DNA from: Modestobacter sp. VKM Ac-2982
GTDB taxonomy: Bacteria; Actinomycetota; Actinomycetes; Mycobacteriales; Geodermatophilaceae
Assembly: GCF_026967935.1 (NCBI RefSeq)
Contig: NZ_JAPVBL010000005.1
Coordinates: forward strand, 430,561 to 494,560
DNA length: 64,000 nucleotides
Direction of reading: 5' to 3'
Shown: in pieces, positions 17,573 through 26,211 of the stretch
Numbering within the stretch: position 1 is the stretch's first letter
Layout of the letters: the number at the start of each line of letters is the position of its first letter
Made by a program: the position numbers and the translations under genes
Notes under the pieces: generated by a model
Databases searched by the model: none
Told to the model about the DNA's origin: nothing
Seen by the model: the letters and a program-made list of their open reading frames with translations, nothing else

Positions 17573-17651
17573 TCCCCCCGCACCAGGAACCGTCCCCCCG
17601 CAGCAACGCTGGTGCGGGGGGACAGTCAGTGATCAGGTGACCTGATCACTG
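17573..17651. repeat. Double palindrome, right copy of the inverted repeat pair
   Basis: Contains GTCCCCCCGCA (17592-17602) pairing with TGCGGGGGGAC (17613-17623), an alternative 14-base pairing between 17573-17586 and 17609-17622, and then a perfect 25-base palindrome (17627-17651) with the same GATCAGGTGACCTGATC core as the left copy. Read on the minus strand it repeats the left block in the same order with a few changes. It may also act as a terminator for both convergent genes that end here. Confidence 0.85.
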
Positions 17652-17665
17652 CTGCACCAGGCGGG

Positions 17666-18880
17666 TCAGCCCGCGAGGGCCTGGGCCGCCATGGACGCGT
17701 ACATCGCCACCCCGGCCGGCAGGGCGTCCTCGTCGAAGACCACCAGGTCGGAGTGGTTGCCCGGGGCCGTCGCCGGGTCGAGGTCGGGCGGGCAGGCGCC
17801 CAGGAACGCCATCGCGCCGGGCACCTGCTCCAGCACGTAGGAGAAGTCCTCCGCGCCCATCAGCGGCGCCGCCATCACCGCGCTGGCCTGCTGCCCCAGC
17901 AGCTGCGCGGCCGCCGCGGTCACCTGGGCGGCGACCCCGGCGTCGTTGACGGTCACCGGGTAGCCCTCGACCCGGACGAACTCCGCCCGCAGGTCGTGGG
18001 CGGCGGCGACGTGCTCGGCGACCCGCTGCACCGAGGCCAGGACGTCGGCCCGGCGCTCCGGCGAGAGGGTGCGGATCGTGCCGTCCATGACCGCGAACGG
18101 CGGGATGATGTTGTCCTTGGTGCCCGCCTCCAGGTGCCCGACGGTGACCACGGCCGGGTCGAAGACGTCGACCCGGCGGGTGACCATCGCCTGCAGCGCC
18201 AGCACGATCTCCGCCGCGACCGGCACCGGGTCGGCGGCCAGGTGCGGGGTGGATGCGTGCCCGCCGCGCCCGTGCACGGTGATCCGGAACTGGTCGGCCG
18301 AGGCCATCATGGCGCCGCCCCGGACGTTGATCGTGCCGGTCGGGAACACCGTGGAGATGTGGAGCGCGAACGCGCCGCTGACCGGGGCGTCCGGGACGAC
18401 GTCGAGCAGCCCCTCCTCCAGCATGAAGCGGGCGCCGTGGTGGCCCTCCTCCCCCGGCTGGAACATGAACACCACCTGCCCGGCCAGGGTGTCCCGGCGC
18501 GCGGCCAGCAGCCGGGCCGCGCCGGCCAGCATGGCCACGTGGGTGTCGTGCCCGCATGCGTGCATCGCGCCGGGCACCTCGGAGGCGAACGGCAGCCCGG
18601 TGGCCTCGGTCAGCGGCAGGGCGTCCATGTCCCCGCGCAGCAGGTACGTGGGGCCGGGGCGGGTGCCGCGCAGCACCCCGACCACCGAGGTCGTGCTGGT
18701 GCCGGTGGTCAGCTCGATCGGCAGGTCGGCCAGCGCCGCCAGCACCATCGCCTGGGTGGCCGGCAGCTGCAGGCCGACCTCGGGCTGGCGGTGCAGCCGG
18801 CGGCGCAGGTCCACGGTGCGGTCGGCGTCGGCCCGGGCGGCAGCGAGCAGTTCAGCGGCGAGAGATGCGTCGGCAGGCAT
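17666..18880 (-). CDS. M20-family amidohydrolase (hippurate/N-acyl-amino-acid hydrolase type)
   Basis: 404 aa. The family motifs are in order: RRRLHRQPEVG (residues 26-36), LRGDMDALPL (81-90), HACGHDTHVAML (107-118, with metal ligands Cys109 and His111), and QPGEEGHHGARFM. A dimerisation lid with GRGGHAS follows, and GAEDFSY near the C-terminus supplies the last ligand. These enzymes cleave N-acyl amino acids or related amides in the cytoplasm. The ATG at 18880 is a clean start. Its stop is close to the right palindromic repeat. Together with the pirin gene next to it, it separates aceE from fasR here; the acyl substrate cannot be predicted. Confidence 0.9.
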   Translation of the reverse strand: MPADASLAAELLAAARADADRTVDLRRRLHRQPEVGLQLPATQAMVLAALADLPIELTTGTSTTSVVGVLRGTRPGPTYLLRGDMDALPLTEATGLPFASEVPGAMHACGHDTHVAMLAGAARLLAARRDTLAGQVVFMFQPGEEGHHGARFMLEEGLLDVVPDAPVSGAFALHISTVFPTGTINVRGGAMMASADQFRITVHGRGGHASTPHLAADPVPVAAEIVLALQAMVTRRVDVFDPAVVTVGHLEAGTKDNIIPPFAVMDGTIRTLSPERRADVLASVQRVAEHVAAAHDLRAEFVRVEGYPVTVNDAGVAAQVTAAAAQLLGQQASAVMAAPLMGAEDFSYVLEQVPGAMAFLGACPPDLDPATAPGNHSDLVVFDEDALPAGVAMYASMAAQALAG

Positions 18881-18918
18881 GCGGCCAGTCTGTAGCAGGG
18901 CTCAGCACCTGCGGTAGG

Positions 18919-19449
18919 TCAGTCCGCCCAGGCCGGCCGGGCGGCGTCCAGTTGCCAGACCAGCACGGCCGCCGGGCCCTCGACCGGCCCGTCCCCCGGT
19001 TCCACGGTCACCTCGCCGTCCCGGACCAGCACCCGCAGCCCGGGTGGCACCTCGGCGCCGGCCTCGCCCACCCAGAGCCGGGCGTCGGGCCGGCCGAGGT
19101 CGACCCACCCGGTCGGCCGCAGCAGGACGTCGTGCGCCGGCGGCGCCCCGGGGTCGGCGGCCCGCAGGTACGTCTGGACGACGTGCGCTCCCCCGGTGCC
19201 GGCCACCTCGTCGTGCTCCAGCCCCCGGCCGGCGCGCAGGACGGCGACGTCCCCGGCACCCAGCACGGCCTCGCGCCCCCAGGCGTGCCGCAGCGAGCCG
19301 GCGAGCACGACCGCCACCACGTCGACGTCGGCGTGCGCGTGCCGCCCGTAACCGGTCGCCGGGCCGAGCCGGTCGTCGGCCAGCCGCAGCAACGGGCCCA
19401 GCGACCCGTCCTGCGGGGCCAGCAGCACACGGGAGTCCAGCCCGCTCAT
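18919..19449 (-). CDS. Pirin-like cupin protein
   Basis: 176 aa. The N-terminal cupin has the pirin signature GRHAHADVDVVAVVLAGSLRH, with His37 and His39 as likely metal ligands, then LGAGDVAVLRAGRGLEHDE. The second half is a shortened cupin, so the protein is smaller than classic pirins of about 280 residues. Possible roles are redox sensing or quercetinase-like dioxygenase activity, but neither can be assigned. ATG at 19449. It is divergent from the fasR-like gene, whose start lies about 100 bases away. Confidence 0.75.
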   Translation of the reverse strand: MSGLDSRVLLAPQDGSLGPLLRLADDRLGPATGYGRHAHADVDVVAVVLAGSLRHAWGREAVLGAGDVAVLRAGRGLEHDEVAGTGGAHVVQTYLRAADPGAPPAHDVLLRPTGWVDLGRPDARLWVGEAGAEVPPGLRVLVRDGEVTVEPGDGPVEGPAAVLVWQLDAARPAWAD

Positions 19450-19551
19450 CGGCCGGTCTCCCGGCGGACGGCGGGGGCGGACTGACCCGGAGGAGCGGTG
19501 TGCACGGCTCCACGATCCCGTACGTCGGCTGCACCGTGACAGGCTGGTGGG

Positions 19552-20733
19552 ATGGGAGCCGGTCCGGTGAGCACACAGCCCTCGGAGGCGACGTTGCGCC
19601 GGCTCGAACGCTCCTCGGGTGCCCTGGCCACCCAGGCAGTGGCCCGGATGGACGAGGAGCTGTCCTGGTTCCGGGCGATGCCCGCCAGCCAGCGCTCCTG
19701 GGTGACCCTGGTCGCCCAGGCCGGCATCGCCTCGCTGGTCGAGTGGTGCCGCAACCCCGGCCGGCCGCCTCGGCTGACCGGTGAGGTGTTCGGCGCCGCC
19801 CCCCGCGAGCTGATGCAGGCCGTGCCGCTCAAGCGCTCGGTCGACCTGATCAAGGTCACCGTCGAGGTCGTCGAGGACCGGGTCGAGCAGGTCGCCGAAC
19901 CGGGGGACGCCGATCGGCTGCGGCTGACCGTGCTGCAGTTCAGCCGGGAGATCGCCTTCGCCGCCGCCCACGTCTACGCCAGCTTCGCCGAGAACCGCGG
20001 CGCCTGGGACGCCCGGTTGGAGGCGCTGGTCGTCGACGCCCTGGTCCGCGGCGACCGCTCCGACGAGCTCCCCGGTCGGGCCGCGGCCCTGGGTTGGACG
20101 GAGACCGAGCCGGTCGTCGTCCTGGTCGGCTCGGCTCCGCCGGGTGAGGACGACGCCCGCGCCGCCGTCCGCCGGGCGGCCCGGTCGCTGGGCTGCGAGG
20201 TGCTCGTCGGCGTGCACGCCGACGAGCTGGTCGTCGTCCTCGGTGGCGCCTCCGACCTCGCTCAGGTGACCTCCCGGGTGTGCCGGGAGTTCGGCCCCGG
20301 CCCGGTGGTGCTCGGCCCGCGGGTCGACTCACTGGCCCACGCCGGGGAGTCCGCCACCGTGGCCCTGGCCGGGCTGCGCGCTGCGCCGGCCTGGCCCGCC
20401 GCGCCCCGGCCGGTCGAGGCGGAGGACCTGCTGCCCGAACGGGCGCTGGACGGCGACCCGCTGGCCCGCGCGGCCCTGGCCGAACGGGTGACGGCGCCGC
20501 TGCAGGCGGCCGGTGCAGAGGTGCTGGAGACCGTGCGCACCGTGCTGGGCAACGGGGGCAACCTGGAGGCCACCGCCCGGGCGCTCTTCGTGCACACGAA
20601 CACCGTGCGGTACCGGCTCAAGCGGGCCGCCGAGCTCACCGGCTACTCGGCCACCGACCCCCGCGGGGCCTGGACGCTGCAGCTGGCGCTGGCCCTCGCG
20701 CAGCTGGAGGGCAGCCACTCCCTCTGGCACTGA
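19552..20733 (+). CDS. fasR: FasR-like transcriptional regulator (CdaR/PucR type)
   Basis: 393 aa. The C-terminal 60 residues form the PucR-type helix-turn-helix, recognisable by NGGNLEATARALFVHTNTVRYRLK. The middle resembles the GGDEF-like domain of CdaR regulators, and the N-terminus is helical. It sits directly before fabD, as do Rv2242 and Streptomyces SCO2386 (FasR), the latter reported as an activator of the fab operon. It probably controls the fatty-acid synthase genes that follow; the ligand is unknown. The ATG at 19552 is used; a GTG at 19567 (VSTQPSEA) is a plausible alternative. Confidence 0.85.
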   Translation: MGAGPVSTQPSEATLRRLERSSGALATQAVARMDEELSWFRAMPASQRSWVTLVAQAGIASLVEWCRNPGRPPRLTGEVFGAAPRELMQAVPLKRSVDLIKVTVEVVEDRVEQVAEPGDADRLRLTVLQFSREIAFAAAHVYASFAENRGAWDARLEALVVDALVRGDRSDELPGRAAALGWTETEPVVVLVGSAPPGEDDARAAVRRAARSLGCEVLVGVHADELVVVLGGASDLAQVTSRVCREFGPGPVVLGPRVDSLAHAGESATVALAGLRAAPAWPAAPRPVEAEDLLPERALDGDPLARAALAERVTAPLQAAGAEVLETVRTVLGNGGNLEATARALFVHTNTVRYRLKRAAELTGYSATDPRGAWTLQLALALAQLEGSHSLWH

Positions 20734-20798
20734 GGGTCGCCTTCTTGTGGTCTATCGGGCCGACACGCGGCCACCATGTCGGGTTGCCGGGCATCCAT

Positions 20799-20815
20799 TT
20801 GGAGGGATCCTCCAA
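20799..20815. promoter_or_regulatory. Inverted repeat upstream of fabD
   Basis: TTGGAGG-GAT-CCTCCAA is a 7-3-7 inverted repeat lying 67 bases before the chosen fabD start, in the 149-base gap after the regulator gene. Position makes it a candidate binding site for the adjacent FasR-like protein or another lipid regulator. The right arm is followed by GAGGAGG, which could instead serve as a ribosome site for the alternative GTG at 20835. Confidence 0.4.
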
Positions 20816-20882
20816 GAGGAGGTCGTAGATCTTCGTGGGCGATGCCGCCCCGCGCGGGCGCTCGGGCTGGCACGGTGAACAC

Positions 20883-22085
20883 GTGTTGGCCGTTCTCGCC
20901 CCCGGACAGGGTGCACAGAAGCCCGGGATGCTCACCGACTGGCTGGAGCTCCCCGGCGCCGAGTCCTTCTTCCGTTGGGCCGGTGCCATCGCCGGCGCCG
21001 ACCTCCTGGAGCTGGGCACCACCGGTGACGCCGAGGCCATCAAGGACACCGCGGTCACCCAGCCGCTGGTCGTCGCGATGAGCCTCTTCATCGCCCGCGA
21101 GCTCGGCGGGATGCCCGGGCCGGTGGTGCACTCCCCGCACGCCGGGCGGGACGTCGTGATCACCGGACACAGCGTCGGTGAGCTGACCGCCGCCGCGCTG
21201 GCCGGCGTGCTCTCCGTCGAAGCGGCGATCGCGCTGACCGCCGTCCGCGGCCGGGCCATGGCCCGCTCCTGCGCCCAGACGCCGACCGGGATGTCCGCCG
21301 TCCTCGGTGGTGACCCCGACGAGGTGCTCGCCGCGATCGAGCAGCACGGCTTGGTCCCGGCCAACCGCAACGGCGGCGGGCAGGTCGTCGCCGCCGGCAC
21401 CCTCGACGGGCTGGCGGCGCTCAAGGCCGACCCGCCGGCCAAGGCGCGGATCGTGCCGCTGTCGGTGGCGGGGGCGTTCCACACCCACCACATGGCCTCC
21501 GCCCGCGCCGAGCTGGAGGGCCTGATCGGCGGGCTGCGACCGGCTGCCCCCAGCCGGCTGCTGCTGTCCAACGCCGACGGCGCCGCGGTCGACGACGGCG
21601 CCGCGGTGCTGTCCCGGCTGGTCAGCCAGGTCACCAGCCCGGTGCGCTTCGACGCCTGCCTGGCCACCCTGCGCGACCTCGGCGTCACCGCCGTGCTGGA
21701 GCTCCCGCCCGCCGGCGCGCTGGCCGGCCTGGCCAAGCGCGAGTGGAAGGGGAGCGACATCGAGGTGCTGGCCCTGACCAGCCCGGCCGACCTCGACCGG
21801 GCTCGCGAGCTGATCTCCGCCGAGCGCGGCCGCGCCGAGGCCGAGCACTCCCCCGACTGGCGCGTCGTGGTCTCCCCGGTCCGGGGCACCGTCCACCCGG
21901 CCGAGGTCGCCGAGGGCACCCACCTCCCCGCCGGCAGCCCGCTGGGCTCCGTGCACAGCCGGCGCGAGGAGGTCAACGTCTCCACCGGCTACGACGGCGT
22001 CCTCGCCGAGTGGCTGGTGCAGGACGGCGACCTCGTCGGCGCCGGTGACCCGATCGCCCGTCTCTACCCGGAGGTGTCCGCGTGA
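20883..22085 (+). CDS. fabD: Malonyl-CoA:ACP transacylase with C-terminal lipoyl-like domain
   Basis: 400 aa, about 90 longer than usual FabD. Residues 1-310 are a normal malonyltransferase: GQGAQKPGM at the N-terminus, nucleophile Ser97 in GHSVGE, and His200 in AGAFHTHHM. Residues 326-396 are an extra domain with the spacing of biotinyl/lipoyl domains (SPVRGTVHP, then GYDGVLAEWLVQDGDLVGAGDPIARL). At the position of the modified lysine it has Arg361 in HSRREEV, so it should not carry the cofactor. GTG at 20883 matches family N-termini; GTG at 20835 would add 16 residues. It transfers malonyl groups to AcpP, and its stop overlaps the fabH start by 4 bases. Confidence 0.95.
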   Translation: MLAVLAPGQGAQKPGMLTDWLELPGAESFFRWAGAIAGADLLELGTTGDAEAIKDTAVTQPLVVAMSLFIARELGGMPGPVVHSPHAGRDVVITGHSVGELTAAALAGVLSVEAAIALTAVRGRAMARSCAQTPTGMSAVLGGDPDEVLAAIEQHGLVPANRNGGGQVVAAGTLDGLAALKADPPAKARIVPLSVAGAFHTHHMASARAELEGLIGGLRPAAPSRLLLSNADGAAVDDGAAVLSRLVSQVTSPVRFDACLATLRDLGVTAVLELPPAGALAGLAKREWKGSDIEVLALTSPADLDRARELISAERGRAEAEHSPDWRVVVSPVRGTVHPAEVAEGTHLPAGSPLGSVHSRREEVNVSTGYDGVLAEWLVQDGDLVGAGDPIARLYPEVSA

Positions 22086-23050
22086 CCACCATCAAGCTGC
22101 GGGAAGGGGCGGCCGGGGCGAGCATCCTCGGGCTCGGCTCCTACCGCCCCCGCCGCCGGGTGACCAACGACGAGCTCGCCCAGGTGATGGACACCAACGA
22201 CGAGTGGATCCAGTCCCGGGTCGGCATCGCCGAGCGCCGCTGGGCGTCGGAGGACGAGACGCTGGTCGACATGTCCATCGCCGCCGGCGGCAAGGCGCTG
22301 GCAGCGAGCGGGCTGGCCCCCGACCAGATCGACCTGGTGATCGTGGCCAGCGCGAGCCTGACCGCCCCGATCCCGGGCATCGGCCCGCAGGTCGCGCACC
22401 GGCTGGGCATCCCGCGCCCCGGCGCCTTCGACCTCAACGCCGGCTGCGCCGGGTTCTGCTATGCGCTCAGCGTGGCCAACGACGCCATCCGCACCGGTGA
22501 GGCCACCAACGTGCTGGTGGTCGGGGTCGAGCGGCTCTCCGACGTCACCGACCAGACCGACCGCAGCACCGCGGTGATCTTCGCCGACGGCGCCGGGGCC
22601 GCCGTCCTGGGGCCCACCGACGAGCCGGGCATCGGCCCGGTCGCCTGGGGCAGCGACGGCGACCAGTACACCGCCATCGAGATCGCCGCCGGCCGCTCCA
22701 CCATGACGATGGCCGGCCAGACCGTCTACCGCTGGGCCACCACGAAGCTGACCCAGACGCTCCTCGAGGCGATGGAGAAGGCCGGCGTCACCGCCGCCGA
22801 CATCGACGTCTTCGCCCCGCACCAGGCCAACCTGCGGATCATCGAGTCGATGGCCAAGAAGCTCGGCTTCGGCGAGGACACCGTGATCGCCCGGGACGTC
22901 GTCCAGTCGGGCAACACCTCGGCCGCCTCCGTCCCGCTGGCGCTCACCGCGCTGATGGAGTCCGGTGAGGCCAAGTCCGGTGACCTGGCCCTGGTGCTCG
23001 GCTACGGCGCCGGGCTCACCTTCGCCGGTCAGGTGCTACGCCTCCCCTGA
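22082..23050 (+). CDS. fabH: 3-oxoacyl-ACP synthase III
   Basis: 322 aa. The Cys-His-Asn triad is complete: Cys122 in LNAGCAGFCYAL, His247 in FAPHQANLRI and Asn278 in SGNTSAAS. It condenses an acyl-CoA primer with malonyl-ACP to start fatty-acid synthesis; in actinobacteria branched primers are common. The GTG start overlaps the fabD stop (GTGA), which implies translational coupling. Having fabH inside the cluster follows the Streptomyces arrangement rather than the mycobacterial one. Confidence 0.96.
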   Translation: MTTIKLREGAAGASILGLGSYRPRRRVTNDELAQVMDTNDEWIQSRVGIAERRWASEDETLVDMSIAAGGKALAASGLAPDQIDLVIVASASLTAPIPGIGPQVAHRLGIPRPGAFDLNAGCAGFCYALSVANDAIRTGEATNVLVVGVERLSDVTDQTDRSTAVIFADGAGAAVLGPTDEPGIGPVAWGSDGDQYTAIEIAAGRSTMTMAGQTVYRWATTKLTQTLLEAMEKAGVTAADIDVFAPHQANLRIIESMAKKLGFGEDTVIARDVVQSGNTSAASVPLALTALMESGEAKSGDLALVLGYGAGLTFAGQVLRLP

Positions 23051-23150
23051 GGCGCGGCACCGACCGACCACAGACCCCCGGGACACCCGTCCCGGACGAG
23101 GCGGAGACCCTCCCGGGCCCCCGCCACCCACGCCAGAGAGAGGACCCCGC

Positions 23151-23396
23151 GTGCCCAGCACCGCAGACATCCAGGCCGGTCTCGCCGAGATCCTGGAGGA
23201 GGTGGCCGGGGTCGCCCCCGCCGACGCCACCCCCGAGAAGTCCTTCACCGACGACCTCGACGTGGACTCGCTGTCGATGGTCGAGATCGCCACCGCCGTC
23301 GAGGACAAGTTCGGCGTGGCGATCCCGGACGACGAGCTCGCCAACATCAAGACCGTCGGCGACGCGATCTCCTTCATCGAGAAGAACCAGGGCTGA
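23151..23396 (+). CDS. acpP: Acyl carrier protein
   Basis: 81 aa, acidic. The phosphopantetheine attachment site is Ser40 in DDLDVDSLSMVEIA, followed by the conserved helix III region VAIPDDELANIKTVGDA. The GTG at 23151 follows AGAGAGGA. It carries growing acyl chains between the enzymes encoded on either side. It sits 100 bases after fabH and 65 bases before fabF, within the same operon. Confidence 0.96.
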   Translation: MPSTADIQAGLAEILEEVAGVAPADATPEKSFTDDLDVDSLSMVEIATAVEDKFGVAIPDDELANIKTVGDAISFIEKNQG

Positions 23397-23461
23397 CCCA
23401 GCTCTCCCCGCACTCCCCCCGGCCGTCCGGCCAGGCCCAGCCAGTCCCAGGAGGAACGTCC

Positions 23462-24703
23462 ATGACCACGCCCACCGCTGACGTCGTCGTCACCGGGCTC
23501 GGCGCCACCACGCCCCTCGGTGGCGACGTGGCCTCCACCTGGGACGCGCTGCTGGCCGGCCGGTCCGGGGTGAGCCGCATCACCGACGACTGGGCCAAGG
23601 ACTTCCCGGCCCAGCTCGTCGCTCGGCTGACCACCGAGCCGGCCGAGGTGCTCGACCGGGTGCGCATCCGGCGGCTGGACCGCAGCCAGCAGGTCGCCGT
23701 GATCGCCGCCGAGGAGGCCTGGCGCGACGCCGGCGGCGCCGACTCCGGGGTCGACCCGCTGCGGGTCGCCGTCGTGTTCGGCACGGGCATCGGCGGTGCG
23801 GTCACCCTGCTCGACCAGGACGACATCCTCGAGGCCAAGGGGCCCAAGCGGGTCTCCCCCTTCACCATCCCCATGCTCATGCCCAACGGCCCGGCCGCGG
23901 CCGTCGGCCTCGCCGTCGGTGCCCGGGCCGGGGTGCACGCCCCGGTGAGCGCCTGTGCGTCCGGGGCAGAGGCCATCCGCTGGGGCCTGGACCTGCTGCG
24001 GCTGGACCGGGCCGACATGGTCGTCGTCGGCGGGACCGAGGCCTGTGTGCACCCGCTGCCGATGGCCGGCTTCTCCGCGATGCGGGCGATGAGCACCCGC
24101 AACGACGAGCCGCACCGCGCCTCGCGCCCGTTCGACAAGGGCCGTGACGGGTTCGTGCTCGGTGAGGGCGCCGCCGCCCTGGTGCTGGAGCGCGCCGACG
24201 CGGCCAAGGCGCGCGGTGCGAAGATCCACGCCCGGCTGGCCGGCGCCGGTGGCACCGCCGACGGCTACGACCTGGTCGCCCCGCATCCCGAGGGCGAGGG
24301 GGCCGGGCGGGCGATCACCGCCGCCATCCGGGACGCCGGGCTGACCGCGGCCGACATCGGCCACGTCAACGCCCACGCCACCTCGACCCCCATCGGCGAC
24401 ACCGCGGAGGCCTCGGCGATCCGGGACGCGATCGGCGACCACCCGCTCGTCACCGCCACCAAGAGCCAGACCGGGCACCTGCTCGGTGCGGCCGGTGCGC
24501 TGGAGTCGGTCTTCACCATCCTGGCGCTGCGCGAGCAGCTGGTGCCGGCCACCGCCAACCTCGACGACCCCGACGACGACGCCGCCGTTCAGGCCCTCGA
24601 CATCGTCCGCCGCGACGCGCGGAAGGCGACCTTCTCCGCCGCACTGAACGACTCGTTCGGCTTCGGCGGCCACAACATGGCCCTGGTGTTCACGACGGCG
24701 TGA
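23462..24703 (+). CDS. fabF: 3-oxoacyl-ACP synthase II
   Basis: 413 aa. The Cys-His-His triad is intact: Cys165 in PVSACASGAEAI, His305 in NAHATSTPIGD and His339 in KSQTGHLLGAAG. It elongates acyl-ACP with malonyl-ACP. AGGAGG lies just before the ATG. Only one KAS II gene is present here, whereas the mycobacterial locus has two (kasA, kasB), so ordinary-length fatty acids rather than mycolate precursors are the expected product. Confidence 0.96.
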   Translation: MTTPTADVVVTGLGATTPLGGDVASTWDALLAGRSGVSRITDDWAKDFPAQLVARLTTEPAEVLDRVRIRRLDRSQQVAVIAAEEAWRDAGGADSGVDPLRVAVVFGTGIGGAVTLLDQDDILEAKGPKRVSPFTIPMLMPNGPAAAVGLAVGARAGVHAPVSACASGAEAIRWGLDLLRLDRADMVVVGGTEACVHPLPMAGFSAMRAMSTRNDEPHRASRPFDKGRDGFVLGEGAAALVLERADAAKARGAKIHARLAGAGGTADGYDLVAPHPEGEGAGRAITAAIRDAGLTAADIGHVNAHATSTPIGDTAEASAIRDAIGDHPLVTATKSQTGHLLGAAGALESVFTILALREQLVPATANLDDPDDDAAVQALDIVRRDARKATFSAALNDSFGFGGHNMALVFTTA

Positions 24704-24788
24704 TGACGGGCCCCGTCCACCCCCGGGCTCGCGGCGGGGCCCTGCTGCGCGGCCACACCCTCCGGACCTGCGCTTCGAGGAGCTGCTC

Positions 24789-26204
24789 ATGACCACCATC
24801 TCCGCCGCCCCGCCGACCACACCGACCGTCGACCCGCGGGACCCCGAGGACCGGCTCGCCCGGTTCTTCGACCCCGGTTCGATGCAGTTGCTGGCCGCCC
24901 GGGACACCTCCGGGGTGCTCGCCGCCCGCGGCACCGTGGCCGGCTCCCCCGCCGTCGCCTACTGCACCGACGCCACGATCATGGGCGGCGCCATGGGCCT
25001 CGACGGCTGCCGGCACATCGTCGACGCGATCGACACCGCGCTGCGGGAGCGGGTGCCGGTCGTCGGCATCTGGCACTCCGGCGGGGCCCGGCTGGCCGAG
25101 GGCGTCACCGCCCTGCACGCGGTCGGTGAGGTGTTCGCCGCGATGGTCCGCGCCTCCGGGCGGGTGCCGCAGGTCTCCGTCGTCCTGGGTGCGGCCGCCG
25201 GCGGGGCGGCCTACGGCCCGGCGCTGACCGACCTGGTGATCATGGGGCCGGCCGGGCGGGTCTTCGTGACCGGCCCGGACGTCGTCCGCTCGGTGACCGG
25301 TGAGGTCGTCGACCAGGAGCAGCTCGGTGGGCCGGACACCCACGGCCGGCGCTCCGGTGTCGTGCACGTGGTGACCGAGACCGAGGCCGAGGCGCTGGAG
25401 ACCGCCCGCCAGGCCGTCGACCTGCTGGCCGCCCAGGGCACCTTCGCCCCCGCCGCCGAGGAGCCCGCGGTCGACCTGGGTGCCCTGCTCCCCGAGCAGC
25501 GCAACCGTGCCTATGACGTCAAGCCGCTGGTCGCCTCGCTGCTGGACGGCCCCGGGCTGGAGCTGCACCCGCGGTTCGCACCCAACGTGGTCACCACGCT
25601 GGGCCGGCTGGCCGGTCGGACCGTGGGCGTGATCGCCAACAACCCGCTGCGGCTGGGTGGCTGCCTGGACTCCGCGTCGGCGGAGAAGGCAGCCCGGTTC
25701 GTGCGGATGTGCGACGCCTTCGGGGTGCCGCTGGTCGTGCTGGTCGACGTCCCCGGCTACCTGCCCGGCGTCGGCCAGGAGTGGGACGGCGTGGTCCGCC
25801 GCGGCGCCAAGCTGCTGCACGCCTTCGCCGAGGCCGTCGTGCCTCGGGTGACGCTGGTGACCCGCAAGTCCTACGGCGGCGCCTACATCGCGATGAACGC
25901 CCGGTCGCTGGGCGCCACCGCCGTGTTCGCCTGGCCGGGTGCCGAGGTCGCCGTGATGGGCGCGAAGGCCGCCGTCGGCATCTTGCACCGCAAGAAGCTC
26001 GCCGCCGCCCCGCCCGGGGAGCGCGAGGCGCTGCACGCCCAGCTGGCCGCCGAGCACGAGCGGATCGCCGGCGGGGTCAACCGGGCCCGGGAGATCGGTG
26101 TCGTCGACGAGGTGGTGGAGCCGGCGCAGACCAAGCGCAGGCTGGTCGCCGCGCTGGCGGAGGCGCCGTCCGGGCGGGGAGCCCACGGCAACATCCCGCT
26201 CTGA
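24789..26204 (+). CDS. Acyl-CoA carboxylase carboxyltransferase beta subunit (AccD6-like)
   Basis: 471 aa. It is a full carboxyltransferase with the N-terminal half (GIWHSGGARLAEG, GAAAGGAAYGPALTD) and C-terminal half (NNPLRLGGCLDSASAEKAARF, DVPGYLPGVGQEWDGVVRRGAKLLHAF, KSYGGAYIAM). It transfers CO2 from biotin to acetyl-CoA (or propionyl-CoA), making malonyl-CoA for FabD. Position after fabF matches mycobacterial accD6. The biotinylated alpha subunit is not encoded here. A GAGGAG ribosome site precedes the ATG, and a very strong hairpin follows the stop, marking the operon end. Confidence 0.93.
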   Translation: MTTISAAPPTTPTVDPRDPEDRLARFFDPGSMQLLAARDTSGVLAARGTVAGSPAVAYCTDATIMGGAMGLDGCRHIVDAIDTALRERVPVVGIWHSGGARLAEGVTALHAVGEVFAAMVRASGRVPQVSVVLGAAAGGAAYGPALTDLVIMGPAGRVFVTGPDVVRSVTGEVVDQEQLGGPDTHGRRSGVVHVVTETEAEALETARQAVDLLAAQGTFAPAAEEPAVDLGALLPEQRNRAYDVKPLVASLLDGPGLELHPRFAPNVVTTLGRLAGRTVGVIANNPLRLGGCLDSASAEKAARFVRMCDAFGVPLVVLVDVPGYLPGVGQEWDGVVRRGAKLLHAFAEAVVPRVTLVTRKSYGGAYIAMNARSLGATAVFAWPGAEVAVMGAKAAVGILHRKKLAAAPPGEREALHAQLAAEHERIAGGVNRAREIGVVDEVVEPAQTKRRLVAALAEAPSGRGAHGNIPL

Positions 26205-26211
26205 GGCTCAG

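Noticed and set aside
22082..26204. Mycolic-acid type kasA-kasB arrangement
   Set aside because: Only one KAS II gene is present and fabH is within the cluster, which fits a Streptomyces-like type II synthase.
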